Source: Arbacia lixula
Taxonomy: Eukaryota; Echinodermata; Echinoidea; Arbacioida; Arbaciidae
Reading direction: 5' to 3'
DNA: 64,000 nt
NCBI GenBank assembly: GCA_963669155.1
Contig: OZ022586.1
Coordinates: 7,190,018-7,254,017, forward strand
Shown: piece by piece, positions 55,885-64,000 of the stretch
Position numbering within the stretch: position 1 is the first letter of the stretch
Layout of the letters: every line of letters begins with the position of its first letter
Notes under the pieces: generated by a model
Database searches by the model: none
The model's input: only the letters and a program-made list of their open reading frames with translations
What the model was told of the DNA's origin: nothing
Made by a program: the position numbers and the translations under genes

Positions 55885-55916
<32 letters not shown>

Positions 55917-55926
55917 TTGTGTGTCA

Positions 55927-55959
<33 letters not shown>

Positions 55960-55970
55960 TGTACACACAT
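55845..55970. repeat. (GT)n microsatellite
   Basis: GT repeats with TTT/GAG interruptions. Confidence 0.95.
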
Positions 55971-56212
55971 CTTCCTTTCCTTGTAGGGTCAATGCTCCAA
56001 GCAGAATGTCTTCTGAGTGTTTGCCAGGGCTGTTTTCATAGGCCTATAGTCAGTGTGCCCACTTGGTTCTTGAGTGTTTGCAGTCATTATGTTGGTTCAT
56101 GAAGTGCCCCAAGACACGTATGAAATGCCCCCATACCAACTGTGCTAGAAGTAAAATTCTGCTATCCCCATGGTATATAAATGCCCAATCTAATACACTA
56201 CCTGGGGCCCAT

Positions 56213-56363
56213 TTCATAAAAAGTTGCTATGATAGCAACTCTTGCTGTAATGTCAACTACTATGACAACAGTGAAAATTCTGCTTCCTGATTGGCTCTTT
56301 CAATGAAAGTTGACATTCCAGCAAGAGTTGCTATCATAGCAACTTTTTATGAAATGGGCCCCT
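56213..56363. mobile_element. Short MITE, GTTGCTATGATAGCAAC family
   Basis: About 150 bp with ends GGGGCCCATTTCATAAAAAG and GTTGCTATGATAGCAACTCT, exactly complemented at 56315-56363. TGATTGGCT at 56288-56296. High arm identity implies it is young. Confidence 0.9.
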
Positions 56364-56392
56364 GAAGAAGTCCAATAGGTAATTAAAGGGAT

Positions 56393-56535
56393 AGTCCAGC
56401 CTGAAATTATTTTGGATTCAATGAAAGGAGACACATGAAAGAAACATAAGTGAAAGTTTGATGACAATCTGTCCAAGGAATTGAAAGTTATGATCTTTTA
56501 AAGTTTTGATTTTGTGATGTCACATGCGAGGTGGA
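56393..56535. mobile_element. AGGGATAG-family MITE, left part
   Basis: TTAAAGGGATAGTCCAGCC, TGAAATTATTTTGGATTCAA, AAAGTTATGATCTTTTAAAG, GATGTCACATGCGAGGTG, then truncated. Confidence 0.8.
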
Positions 56536-56599
56536 TGGTTTGTCCGAAACCTAGAGATTCCTGTAGCCTCGAGACTGGAGACCGCAATATGCAATACTG

Positions 56600-56850
56600 C
56601 CCTACTCTGACAAAAGGAAGCAACTAACAAAAGAGACTTTTCTTGTAAATGAGCAAAATGTGTCTGTCATTTGCGTTGGCATCAGTGCAACACCACATTA
56701 TCTTAGATTGAATATCTCACAGCAAGATGAATATTTCTTGTCCAGATTTTGGACGTATGTAGGGAATGCTGGGTACAATCTGAGAATACCAATAACCCAG
56801 ATTTGAGTAATTCATCACTTGCTTCCTTCTATCAGAGTAGGGCAGAATAG
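56600..56850. repeat. Inverted repeat of 28 bp, 190 bp apart
   Basis: CTGCCCTACTCTGACAAAAG with GAAGCAAC at 56603-56630 is complemented by TTGCTTCCTTCTATCAGAG with TAGGGCAG at 56820-56847. It may bound a small element overlapping the adjacent dispersed repeat. Confidence 0.65.
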
Positions 56851-56884
56851 TGCAAATCCAGTTTTTGACACCACACGGTGATGT

Positions 56885-57050
56885 TTTGATGTACATCGAT
56901 GAGCGATACACTGAGCATTGCAATACAGTATATGGATATAGCCCATGGTCACTATGACTATCACCTGGAGTGTTTCAAATTTTAACAGGGATAGTTTTTC
57001 ACTTTTCCTGAAATGGTTCATGACGCTATGTCCATTCCAGACGCCATGCC
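56885..57050 (-). repeat. Dispersed GTCATGAAACTC repeat, copy 4
   Basis: On the minus strand: GCGTCATGAACCATTTCAGG, AAAAGTGAAAAACTATCCCT, ACCATGGGC and ATACTGTATTGCAATGCTC, as in copy 3. Confidence 0.6.
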
Positions 57051-57306
57051 TCGACAGTAGCCTCTGCAAATAAAGCGTCAATGCTTTACCTCCCTTTATA
57101 GACAGACATACACGACATAAAATACTTCAATACTACCTACGTTGTCAAGAGTACTGGAGACCAATTTACATGTAGTTGCCTTTTATCTACTTGGCCATTC
57201 TACTTAAGTGAAGGGCCCATACTCCCTGCATTGCTTCAAGTACTTCTCGGCCCTAGACCAGGTCTTTGAGTCCAGATACCAACTGTATGTGAAGTGCCCC
57301 TTTCCC

Positions 57307-57417
57307 CAATAACCCCGTTCATATACACCGCCTATCCGCGAAAAAGGCGCAACATTTGCGGCAATTTTGATGATGCATTACCGATAGCTGCGTATATGAA
57401 CGGGAATCGCTCAAATA
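57307..57417. mobile_element. CCCCGTTCATATAC MITE, truncated copy 3
   Basis: The first 111 bp of the family (CAATAACCCCGTTCATATAC to AATCGCTCAAATA) match copy 2 with very few differences, then stop abruptly at a LINE-like tail. Confidence 0.9.
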
Positions 57418-57444
57418 TGTGAAATAGATTTGAATTGAATTGAA
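57418..57444. repeat. LINE-like TTGAAT tail
   Basis: TGTGAAATAGATTTGAATTG followed by AATTGAAT resembles a CR1/L2-type 3' terminus, sitting exactly at the breakpoint between two MITEs. Confidence 0.4.
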
Positions 57445-57657
57445 TAACCTGGCTCCCAGGCTGTTAGGCAACAACCCATTCAATAAATGGGTGTGGTTGC
57501 AGGAGACTAATCATTCTTGATTTCTTCTCCAGCTCCTCCAACATGTTGGATGGACTGAGAAAAGAGGAGAATGATACAGTGTCTAGTCTTGGACATCTAA
57601 TAAAACTGTATTTGTCATTTTGGATTAAAAGTGTCAGATACCCTGGAAGCTAGGCTA
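57445..57657. mobile_element. AGCCTGG-family MITE, complete copy
   Basis: About 213 bp: AACCTGGCTCCCAGGCTGTT at left; TGTCAGATACCCTGGAAGCT and AGGCTA at right. The shared interior AGACTAATCATTC, TTTCTTCTCC and GTGTCTAGTCTTGGAC is present. Confidence 0.85.
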
Positions 57658-57659
57658 AC

Positions 57660-58170
57660 ATTACACCCCCCCCCCCCTCTTTCCAACGATGTATGTCCCT
57701 ATTACCCACATGCCACAGTTATGTTGGAGGTACTCGCGTTACAAATTGCGGAGAGGTGCCCCTCTGCCAATGCAAAGTGCCCCAATACCTTAATACACTA
57801 ATATGTTGGAGAAAGAATATTCCAGTATTTCTGGAGAAACAAAAAAATCATCTCTGCCTCAATTAAATATTGATTGCATGTACATAAACATACTAAAAAA
57901 TACTCCACCCTTCCACCCTCCACGAGTGTTTTTAACATAGAGGAATTTGCTTTCTAGTCTGCATTAAACACTGATAAGTTACATGTAATGCAATTCTTAC
58001 CAGACCCACATATCTGTACCCTACACATGTCTTTCTTGATAATCTCCATCCATCACTTTTCCTGACAAAAGAGCCCTAAATACCTGAATTGAGGATATTT
58101 ATTTTGTATTCCTCCCCAATTTGGACATGGGGTGATTACACAAGGGCTAAGCTGGCTTAAGAAACCCCCA
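57660..58170. other. No recognised feature
   Basis: C run at 57666-57676; no exon seen. Confidence 0.45.
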
Positions 58171-58174
58171 CTGA

Positions 58175-58239
58175 GAAAGAAAGAGAGAGAAAGAAAGAAA
58201 GAGAGAGAGGGGGAGAGAGAGAGGGGGGAGAGAGGGGGG

Positions 58240-58304
<65 letters not shown>

Positions 58305-58318
58305 AGAGAGAGGGAGGA
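58175..58318. repeat. (GA)n microsatellite
   Basis: GA and GGGA repeats, with Ser/Leu-rich artefact frames on the minus strand. A C run follows at about 58440-58452. Confidence 0.95.
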
Positions 58319-58459
58319 GTAAGGTCTTGATGTCCCTGCAAACAGGCACAGTTGACCAAAAGGACTAATGAGCATTATGCTTTGTCCATGTTCTGATGGT
58401 GACCCGCCCCCTCTTAACCCTTCACCCCCTCCCCCTCCTCCCCCCCCCCCCCTCAATGA

Positions 58460-59980
58460 AAATATAGGGAAGAACATCGTCCCTATATACAATTTTTACT
58501 CTGGGTTTTCTTAACCCCAGCTATAGTACAGGGAATATGGAAATTGTTGCCAGTCTAAAAAGGGTATCTGTCTGTTAGAATGGCCTTTCTAATCTCTCTT
58601 TATACCTACATTTCCCTTGTATTACAACACTCACAATTTCACAGATGAATAGTCAAATAATCAATAGAAAGTCATTCAAAAGTTTGCGTCTTGTATGTAC
58701 GATCCATTCCTTATCAGGGGGATAAGCATACACAAAATTCCTTACTTTTTTTCTTTTTAGAAAGTTCTGTCAAAAGTGGACATCTTCCACAATGCCCGCT
58801 GTGGCAACTGTTGGTTCAACAGATCAATAGTCGTTGATGATGTTTCATTGATAGCATTGATGATCACCTGCACCCTAGAGAAATGGGTCCTAATTCTTAT
58901 TGATTTTGGTGTAAATGGAGTCTTTGGTAGGACCTGGTAGGAGGGGGGGGGGCATATATTTCATTGGTTTATTGCCATTGTTTGGTCTATAATCCCATTT
59001 TGCCTCGCAGTGCAAACTCCCTTTACACAGCTAAGCAAATTGAACCAAACCCCACCATACTTAAAATTCTTCATCTAATCCTGAACCTTGAGTATAACCT
59101 TTACTCTTAACTTAAACCATGAGTTCTAGATCTTATCTTGTGTGAATGGACAAAAAAGGAGGAGTTTTAAAGTTTTTTGATTGATGCCAGTCCATTACTG
59201 CTCTATGGGATTTGTGTACATTGCTGGTGCCATAATGGTGCATAAAAGGTTAAAGAATAATTTTGGAAAAAATAATAATCGCCTGCATTGAATTTCAAAT
59301 TGTTTTATAGAAAGGCCAAATGTTCACAAAGGCCATGATTTATTTACCAGATAATTATATTCTCACATGCTTGATTGTGAATTGAGGAAGGGAAAGTGGC
59401 ACAATTTGAGGTAGGACAGAGAATCCCTCGATGTGATTAACCATTAATGTGCATTATTTCATCGTTAATACACACAAATCCTGTAGAACACAACTTTCTG
59501 ATACATAAAGGGGTAAAGGCGACTATCAGTCAGAGTGTAGTCTACAGAAAGGCCAAATGTCCATTAAGGCCATGGCATTTTAAACAGAAAATTGTATTAT
59601 CATAAGCTAGATTGTGTATAGAAGAGGGCAAAGTGGCTTGATTTGAGGCTGGGCCGGCAATCGCTTAACGCGATCAAAGCATTTATCGTCAGTTTATTCC
59701 AGCCTTCTCCAATTTCCCCTTTCCTCTAGTTTTCAATGGATCCGATCATACCACTTACGCTAAATTCCACACCACTGTGGGGACGGGGCTGGACATCTTA
59801 CGGTACCCCTGTGCCCAGTATACGGCTAACATCTGTGTTTGGTCACGGTTGGATGACCACGCATCGATCGGTCCGATATGGGTGATTAGATGCTATTTAA
59901 TATCTGGCTCTCCTGGTTTCATCGGATCAATCCAGACTTAATGCATCTTTTGATCAGGTATTGTTCAATCTCTGGTGTGA
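58460..59980. other. Intronic/intergenic DNA with an old duplication
   Basis: AAAGGCCAAATGT, AAGGCCATG, GATTGTG.ATTGAGGA and AAAGTGGC recur near 59310-59420 and 59545-59660, a diverged duplication of about 235 bp. A family A MITE end lies near 59253. No exon. Confidence 0.5.
59168..59253. mobile_element. Short MITE, family A, degraded
   Basis: TACTGCTCTATGGGATTTGT, CATTGCTGGTG, GGTGCATAAAAGGTTAA; the left end is decayed. Confidence 0.55.
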
Positions 59981-59983
59981 ATT

Positions 59984-60176
59984 TAGCCTAGTTTCTAAGC
60001 TGTAGAGCGCATAGATGCAACCAAATGTTAACAGCTGTGTCTGGTAACAAAGACTACACCCTCTCCCCTCTTGCTTTAACCTCACACAATGGGGAGTGGG
60101 CTTAGTCTTTGTTACCAGACATAGTTGTTAACAGACTTGGTTATATCCATGCCTTCCAAGTCTAGAAACTGGGCTA
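59984..60176. mobile_element. Short MITE with about 75-bp inverted ends
   Basis: TAGCCTAGTTTCTAAGCTG, ATGCAACCAA and GTGTCTGGTAACAAAGACTA at left are complemented at right (TAGTCTTTGTTACCAGACAT to AGTCTAGAAACTGGGCTA). Confidence 0.85.
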
Positions 60177-60179
60177 GTG

Positions 60180-61140
60180 GGAAGGAAGGAGCTTCTACCA
60201 AGACGAAGCAAACTCAGAAAATTGATTTTTAGTGAAGTGATGTATGATATGGATTGCTCAGGTGCGGCGATCGATCGCTCAATGATGATGATGATGGCTT
60301 GAGCTTTTCCGCTCCACTTTCCTTTTCATGTAAGTTGTCATGGATGAGCAACTAAATAATCAGCATGAAAGAGGTATTGACTCTCACCCTGTATAAGAGT
60401 GAGATACCGCAGTATTATACAATCCCATTCCTAAAAATGAAAGAACAGTTAGAACTGTCTAACAAGACTGCTTTCTACATCGACCACCTGTCTGTAAAAA
60501 AACTACTTAATACTTGCTTGATTTCAGGAAGGAATCATTTTAAGATGATGAAATTGTTGAGATTAAACACAATCTGATACAAAGGAAATTATATGCTTAT
60601 GGTAATTGATCTATTTGCTGCTAATTTAGGGAAATAAATATTCTCCTTTCAAGAAACATCTCAAATAGGGGAAATATGAACCAAGGCATACTTTGCTTTT
60701 TACAATATAACCTTTCATGTTTCTTGTTGTTGCTTATTTAGGGAGATAAACCCTCTCCTTCAAGGAACATCTCAAATTGGGGAAGTATGAAAATGCTATC
60801 CATCATTCAAGATGAGGCGGTCAGCATCCCTATTTGTTGTTAATGTAGCTGTTTCCATGATGATATAATTACTTTAGAAAAGGATTAACTACCTATGGCC
60901 AGTGTGTGCTGGGTAATTTAATTTCCTGCAATCTGTGACCATGATACATATTGTGGCTCACATTCCTGAAGGTAGTGACTCAGGTATAGATGAGCTAATT
61001 GCTAATGAGGTCATGACATTGTAGCTAAGATTACAGGTGGAAAACATTTGGTGTTAGTACTGATGTTGTAGAAGAAGGAAAGGATTGGAAAGAGGAGGAA
61101 GAGGCAGAATAATTGGGAATAAAGGGAGAATAAGAAGTTT
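60180..61140. other. Old duplication of about 120 bp, no gene
   Basis: TTAGGGAAATAAATATTCTC with CAAGAAACATCTCAAATAGG near 60628 recurs near 60738 as TTAGGGAGATAAACCCTCTC. No exon recognised. Confidence 0.5.
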
Positions 61141-61149
61141 GGAGACATA

Positions 61150-61505
61150 TTAGTGAGGAAGAGGAAGAAGAAAGAGAAGGAGAAGGAGGAGGAGGAAGAG
61201 GAGGAGGAGGGGGATGGGGAGGGGGAGGGGTAGGGGGAGGGGGAGGGGAAGGGGGAGGAGGGGGGAGGAGGAGAAGGAGGAGAGGAGGAGAAGGAGGAGG
61301 AGGAGGAGGAGGAGAAAGAGGAGGAGGAGGAAGAAGAAGAAGAAGAAGAAGAAGAAGAAGAAGAAGAAGAAGAAGAAGAAGAAGAAGAAGAAGAAGGAGG
61401 AGGAGGAGAAGGAGAAGAAGAAGAAGGAGAAGGAGAAGGAGAAGGAGAAGGAGAAGGAGAAGGAGAAGGAGAAGGAGAAGGAGAAGAAGGAAGAAGGAGG
61501 AGGTA
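61150..61505. repeat. (GGA)n/(GAA)n purine tract
   Basis: GGA-rich at 61180-61330, GAA repeats at about 61330-61395, then a GAAGGA hexanucleotide run at about 61425-61485. Lys/Arg/Glu and Ser/Leu/Pro frames up to 245 codons are artefacts. Confidence 0.95.
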
Positions 61506-61509
61506 GAAA

Positions 61510-63640
61510 AAAGGAGAGCTGAAGAAGTAGGGGAAGAGAAAGGAGGGATAGAGGAAAGAATAGGACAAAAGGGACATATTAAAGGCACACAAACAGCAAC
61601 ACAAACACGACTTAGAAGTATAAAGAACAAAGGAAGGAGAGGCAGAGAGAGATACAGAGAGGGAGAGAGAATAAAAAGAAGATAAAAAGAGAGTGAAGGA
61701 GGAGAGAGAACATATGAAAAGGCACAATAACATGGAGACTGATCACATCTCTGACAAAGGGGAACCACTCAACTCGATTCTCAAAGGACAAACACATTAA
61801 CTGGACGGAACATGAAAGGATTGAGTGGGATCGGATATGAATGATTACAAGCACACACTAGTTATAGGGGCTCAGCTTACATTGGAAGAATAAGGAGGGG
61901 ATCGCTAAGCTGGGTTTATATCCAGTAAAGAGCACTTCATACCCACTATCCTTGTGTCCTGATAAAGATATATATATAGTATATATAGTTCATCATCTAT
62001 TATGTGAAGCCCCCATATTGAAGAGGAGCCCCCCCCCCATCTCTCGAAAGGATTGTATACCTCCTTGTCAGAAAGTGACAACGCAGAGAAAATCCCACAG
62101 CCACTACTGAAAAGGTCACATGTGTAAGAATTAACATTGTTAGGAAGTAAAGTCTTCAAAAGATATGTACAGTAGGGTTCTGTATGTTTATTCATGATGT
62201 CAGACCCAAAATAAGCTCCCACCCGCATCCCTAAAAAAAAAGGCTACCTGACACATCTCCTGCACAACTTCACAACCTACGCGGCAAGGGAATAGATATT
62301 TGTAGGCGCTGAAGTCAGGATTGAACTTGCTGAAATATACCTTGCATTTAAAACTATAGAAGAGAAAAATTAAGTTTTTGCAGGTGCTCTTTAATAATTA
62401 AGAGGTGGTTCTTTTTGCATTTTGGGGGTAAAATCACCCTGAGCCTATGCGTGCCTTCCCCCTCTGATTATTGAGTTGAGTTGGAGAGTGCACCTCTTTC
62501 GTCAAAGTGTCACTTACTACCTTATAGCAGACATGGCCGCTATTATACCTCTTGAATAGAATAGATACAGCATAGGGGATGATGATGATGATGGGTCTCT
62601 TTGCGGGGGAAGTCCTTTGCATTTTTGTGGTTTGATCTGATGGAGTGTTTGTGGTTAGAGAACTGAAGTGGCATTTCCGATTTCCCAATTCTTAGGGGAG
62701 GACCTGCAATCCATGCGACATCCCTCGGAAGCTGTAGTAGTAGGTATGATTTTGGCTGGTATGTATGCAACTCACAAAATATTAGGGTAATAACACTTTT
62801 TGTGTCAAACAAAGTGCTGTTCTATTCGATTTGTGTGTTTTACTCGTGCAAAATTGCATTAATGGTGTATAAAAGGTTATGAAGTTTGTATGGAAGCTTC
62901 TTATCTGGTACCTATTGATGGATGTCCAAATAGAATTTTCTCCCACCTGTCTTACTGAACATAACATGAGAAATGTCACTTCATTCTTCCTGGATTATTT
63001 GCATGGGTAATGCCCACAAATCCAGTATTGTAGCATAATTTTCTGGAACAAAATTGGTTAATTTCAACTCTTCAAGGTATGTAATTTAGGGTTATATTTC
63101 TTGCATTGCATTTAAATCATTGGAAATATACCCCAAGCAACTGGAAGTTTTATTTTAGCTAGTACAGGTGGGAAGTAATTGAATCTTAACTTTCATTCAC
63201 AGTAACCTATATGTCAAAGAGTAAAGGGTCACTGACCTACTGCTATCTACATGTACTGTATTTCCTCAGATAATGAATGAACAAAATCATATTGGCAACA
63301 TTTGGTACATCTTAAATCATAGCTACTTGCTAGTTGCATGTCAAAGAGGAAAGGCCCAATGATACACTGGTATCTACATGTACTTGTTCAGATTCACTCT
63401 TTAAAATTATGTCTCTCAAAATTAGTATATAGACTTGTAATATTCAGATCACCTTCCAGCAAAAAGTTGCTTATTCACTCAGTAAGTGCTACATGTGACT
63501 TTTCCAACAAAAAATGCCCATAATTCCCACAGACAAGTTTTATCTGGTGCACTAAGGTTTAAATTTGGAGGCTTTTGTCATTTTGTGAGGACCCTTCACT
63601 CTATCTTAAGGGTTATTTGACTTGACGTCAGCACACCCAT
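61510..63640. other. Intronic/intergenic DNA
   Basis: GA-rich to about 61700. A family A MITE lies at 62789-62880. ATGTCAAAGAGTAAAGGG and TATCTACATGTACT recur near 63212 and 63340, an old local duplication. No exon before 63647. Confidence 0.45.
62789..62880. mobile_element. Short MITE, family A, divergent
   Basis: ATAACACTTTTTGTGTCAAA, AGTGCTGTTCTATTCGATTT, GTGTGTTTTACTCG, AATGGTGTATAAAAGGTTA. Confidence 0.55.
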
Positions 63641-63646
63641 ACTCAC

Positions 63647-63768
63647 AGGTTCGCCTGCGATGTAATGGAGTGCCTCCGTCAGTGACATTGTCAACGTCAA
63701 AGTCAATTTTCTTGCGGCGTCCTATGACGGCTTGGCCAGGAGAAAACCCATTTGGGAATGGAGGTTGT
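63647..63768 (-). CDS. Internal coding exon on the minus strand, protein not recognised
   Basis: On the minus strand a pyrimidine-rich acceptor (CTCTCTTACACCCCTTCAG) precedes 122 bp of open sequence. It ends at ACCT|GTGAGT, a canonical donor (63647/63646). The frame (phase 2 in, phase 1 out) reads QPPFPNGFSPGQAVIGRRKK, then IDFDVDNVTDGGTPLHRRRT: about 40 polar, charged residues with no membrane segment. I do not recognise the family. The same DNA is also open on the plus strand (63649-63778) between a weaker acceptor and a GTAAGA donor, so strand is not certain. The minus reading is preferred for its stronger acceptor and more natural protein composition. Confidence 0.5.
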
Positions 63769-63778
63769 CTGAAGGGGT

Positions 63779-64000
63779 GTAAGAGAGGAGAAGAGTTTGT
63801 GAAGCTGGTTAATTCATTGTTGTCCTTCTTGTGTCTTGCTATTTATGAATGAAAATAAATTCCCAATTTAAGTATTGATAGATAATGTTTGAGCCTTCCA
63901 AGTCAAAGACATTTGACAAGTTTTATAGATTAATACTATGCTTTTGCTGGTAGTTTGTCCACATCATGTGTCTTGGTAAGACTTATTGGAAGCACCGTGA
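63779..64000. other. Right edge
   Basis: AT-rich DNA flanking the last exon candidate; on the minus strand it would be the intron upstream of it. Confidence 0.4.

Noticed and set aside
61011..61768. Ser/Pro/Leu frames of 240-245 codons
   Set aside because: Translation of a GGA/GAA purine tract.

Overview
The window is non-coding-rich DNA from a eukaryotic nuclear genome. Repeat density, non-LTR retrotransposon remnants, abundant (GA)n/(GT)n/(GAA)n microsatellites, canonical GT/AG splice signals and many short inverted-repeat transposons with GGGCCC or TTAA ends fit a marine deuterostome invertebrate, most likely an echinoderm such as a sea urchin. That assignment is inference from repeat style, because no gene could be identified by name. 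There is no sign of prokaryotic operons, rRNA or a CRISPR array.

Layout. 1-12 kb: mostly intergenic, with a tRNA-like fragment, a foldback element (1.7-2.4 kb), an internally deleted minus-strand LINE (2.6-4.6 kb), a CAC/CAA low-complexity block (6.7-7.4 kb), a 5'-truncated plus-strand LINE with a poly(A) tail (7.9-9.35 kb) and a run of about 57 GAA units (11.4-11.6 kb). 12.1-12.8 kb: a CpG-rich stretch leading into the best gene evidence, a first coding exon on the plus strand (12653-12794) that encodes a signal peptide and ends in a canonical splice donor. 12.8-63.6 kb: no further plus-strand exon is recognised. If the gene is real, this is a very long first intron, or another gene starts inside it. 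The stretch is filled with tandem duplications, minisatellites, microsatellites and dozens of MITE-like elements. 63.65-63.77 kb: a second well-formed exon candidate, best read on the minus strand, so a convergent or overlapping gene probably enters from the right edge.

The repeats are the richest content. At least ten short element families occur, several in multiple copies: a 470-bp family with CCCCGTTCATATAC ends, an AGCCTGG family of about 215 bp, TTAA-ended families, a 373-bp almost perfect palindrome, and a group of elements of about 110-200 bp that begin with GGGCCC-like ends, five of which (with one longer non-GGGCCC element) also carry a TGATTGG-type core. Nested insertions give relative ages and reveal target-site duplications: TTAA in one case, 8 bp in another. 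The 8-bp case carries degenerate telomere-like TTAGGG repeats inside the element. A 41-bp array with a palindrome in every unit lies at 27.1-27.4 kb.

The genes cannot be shown to work together. The window holds the start of one secreted or membrane protein gene and one internal exon of another gene, set in repeat-dense intronic or intergenic DNA.
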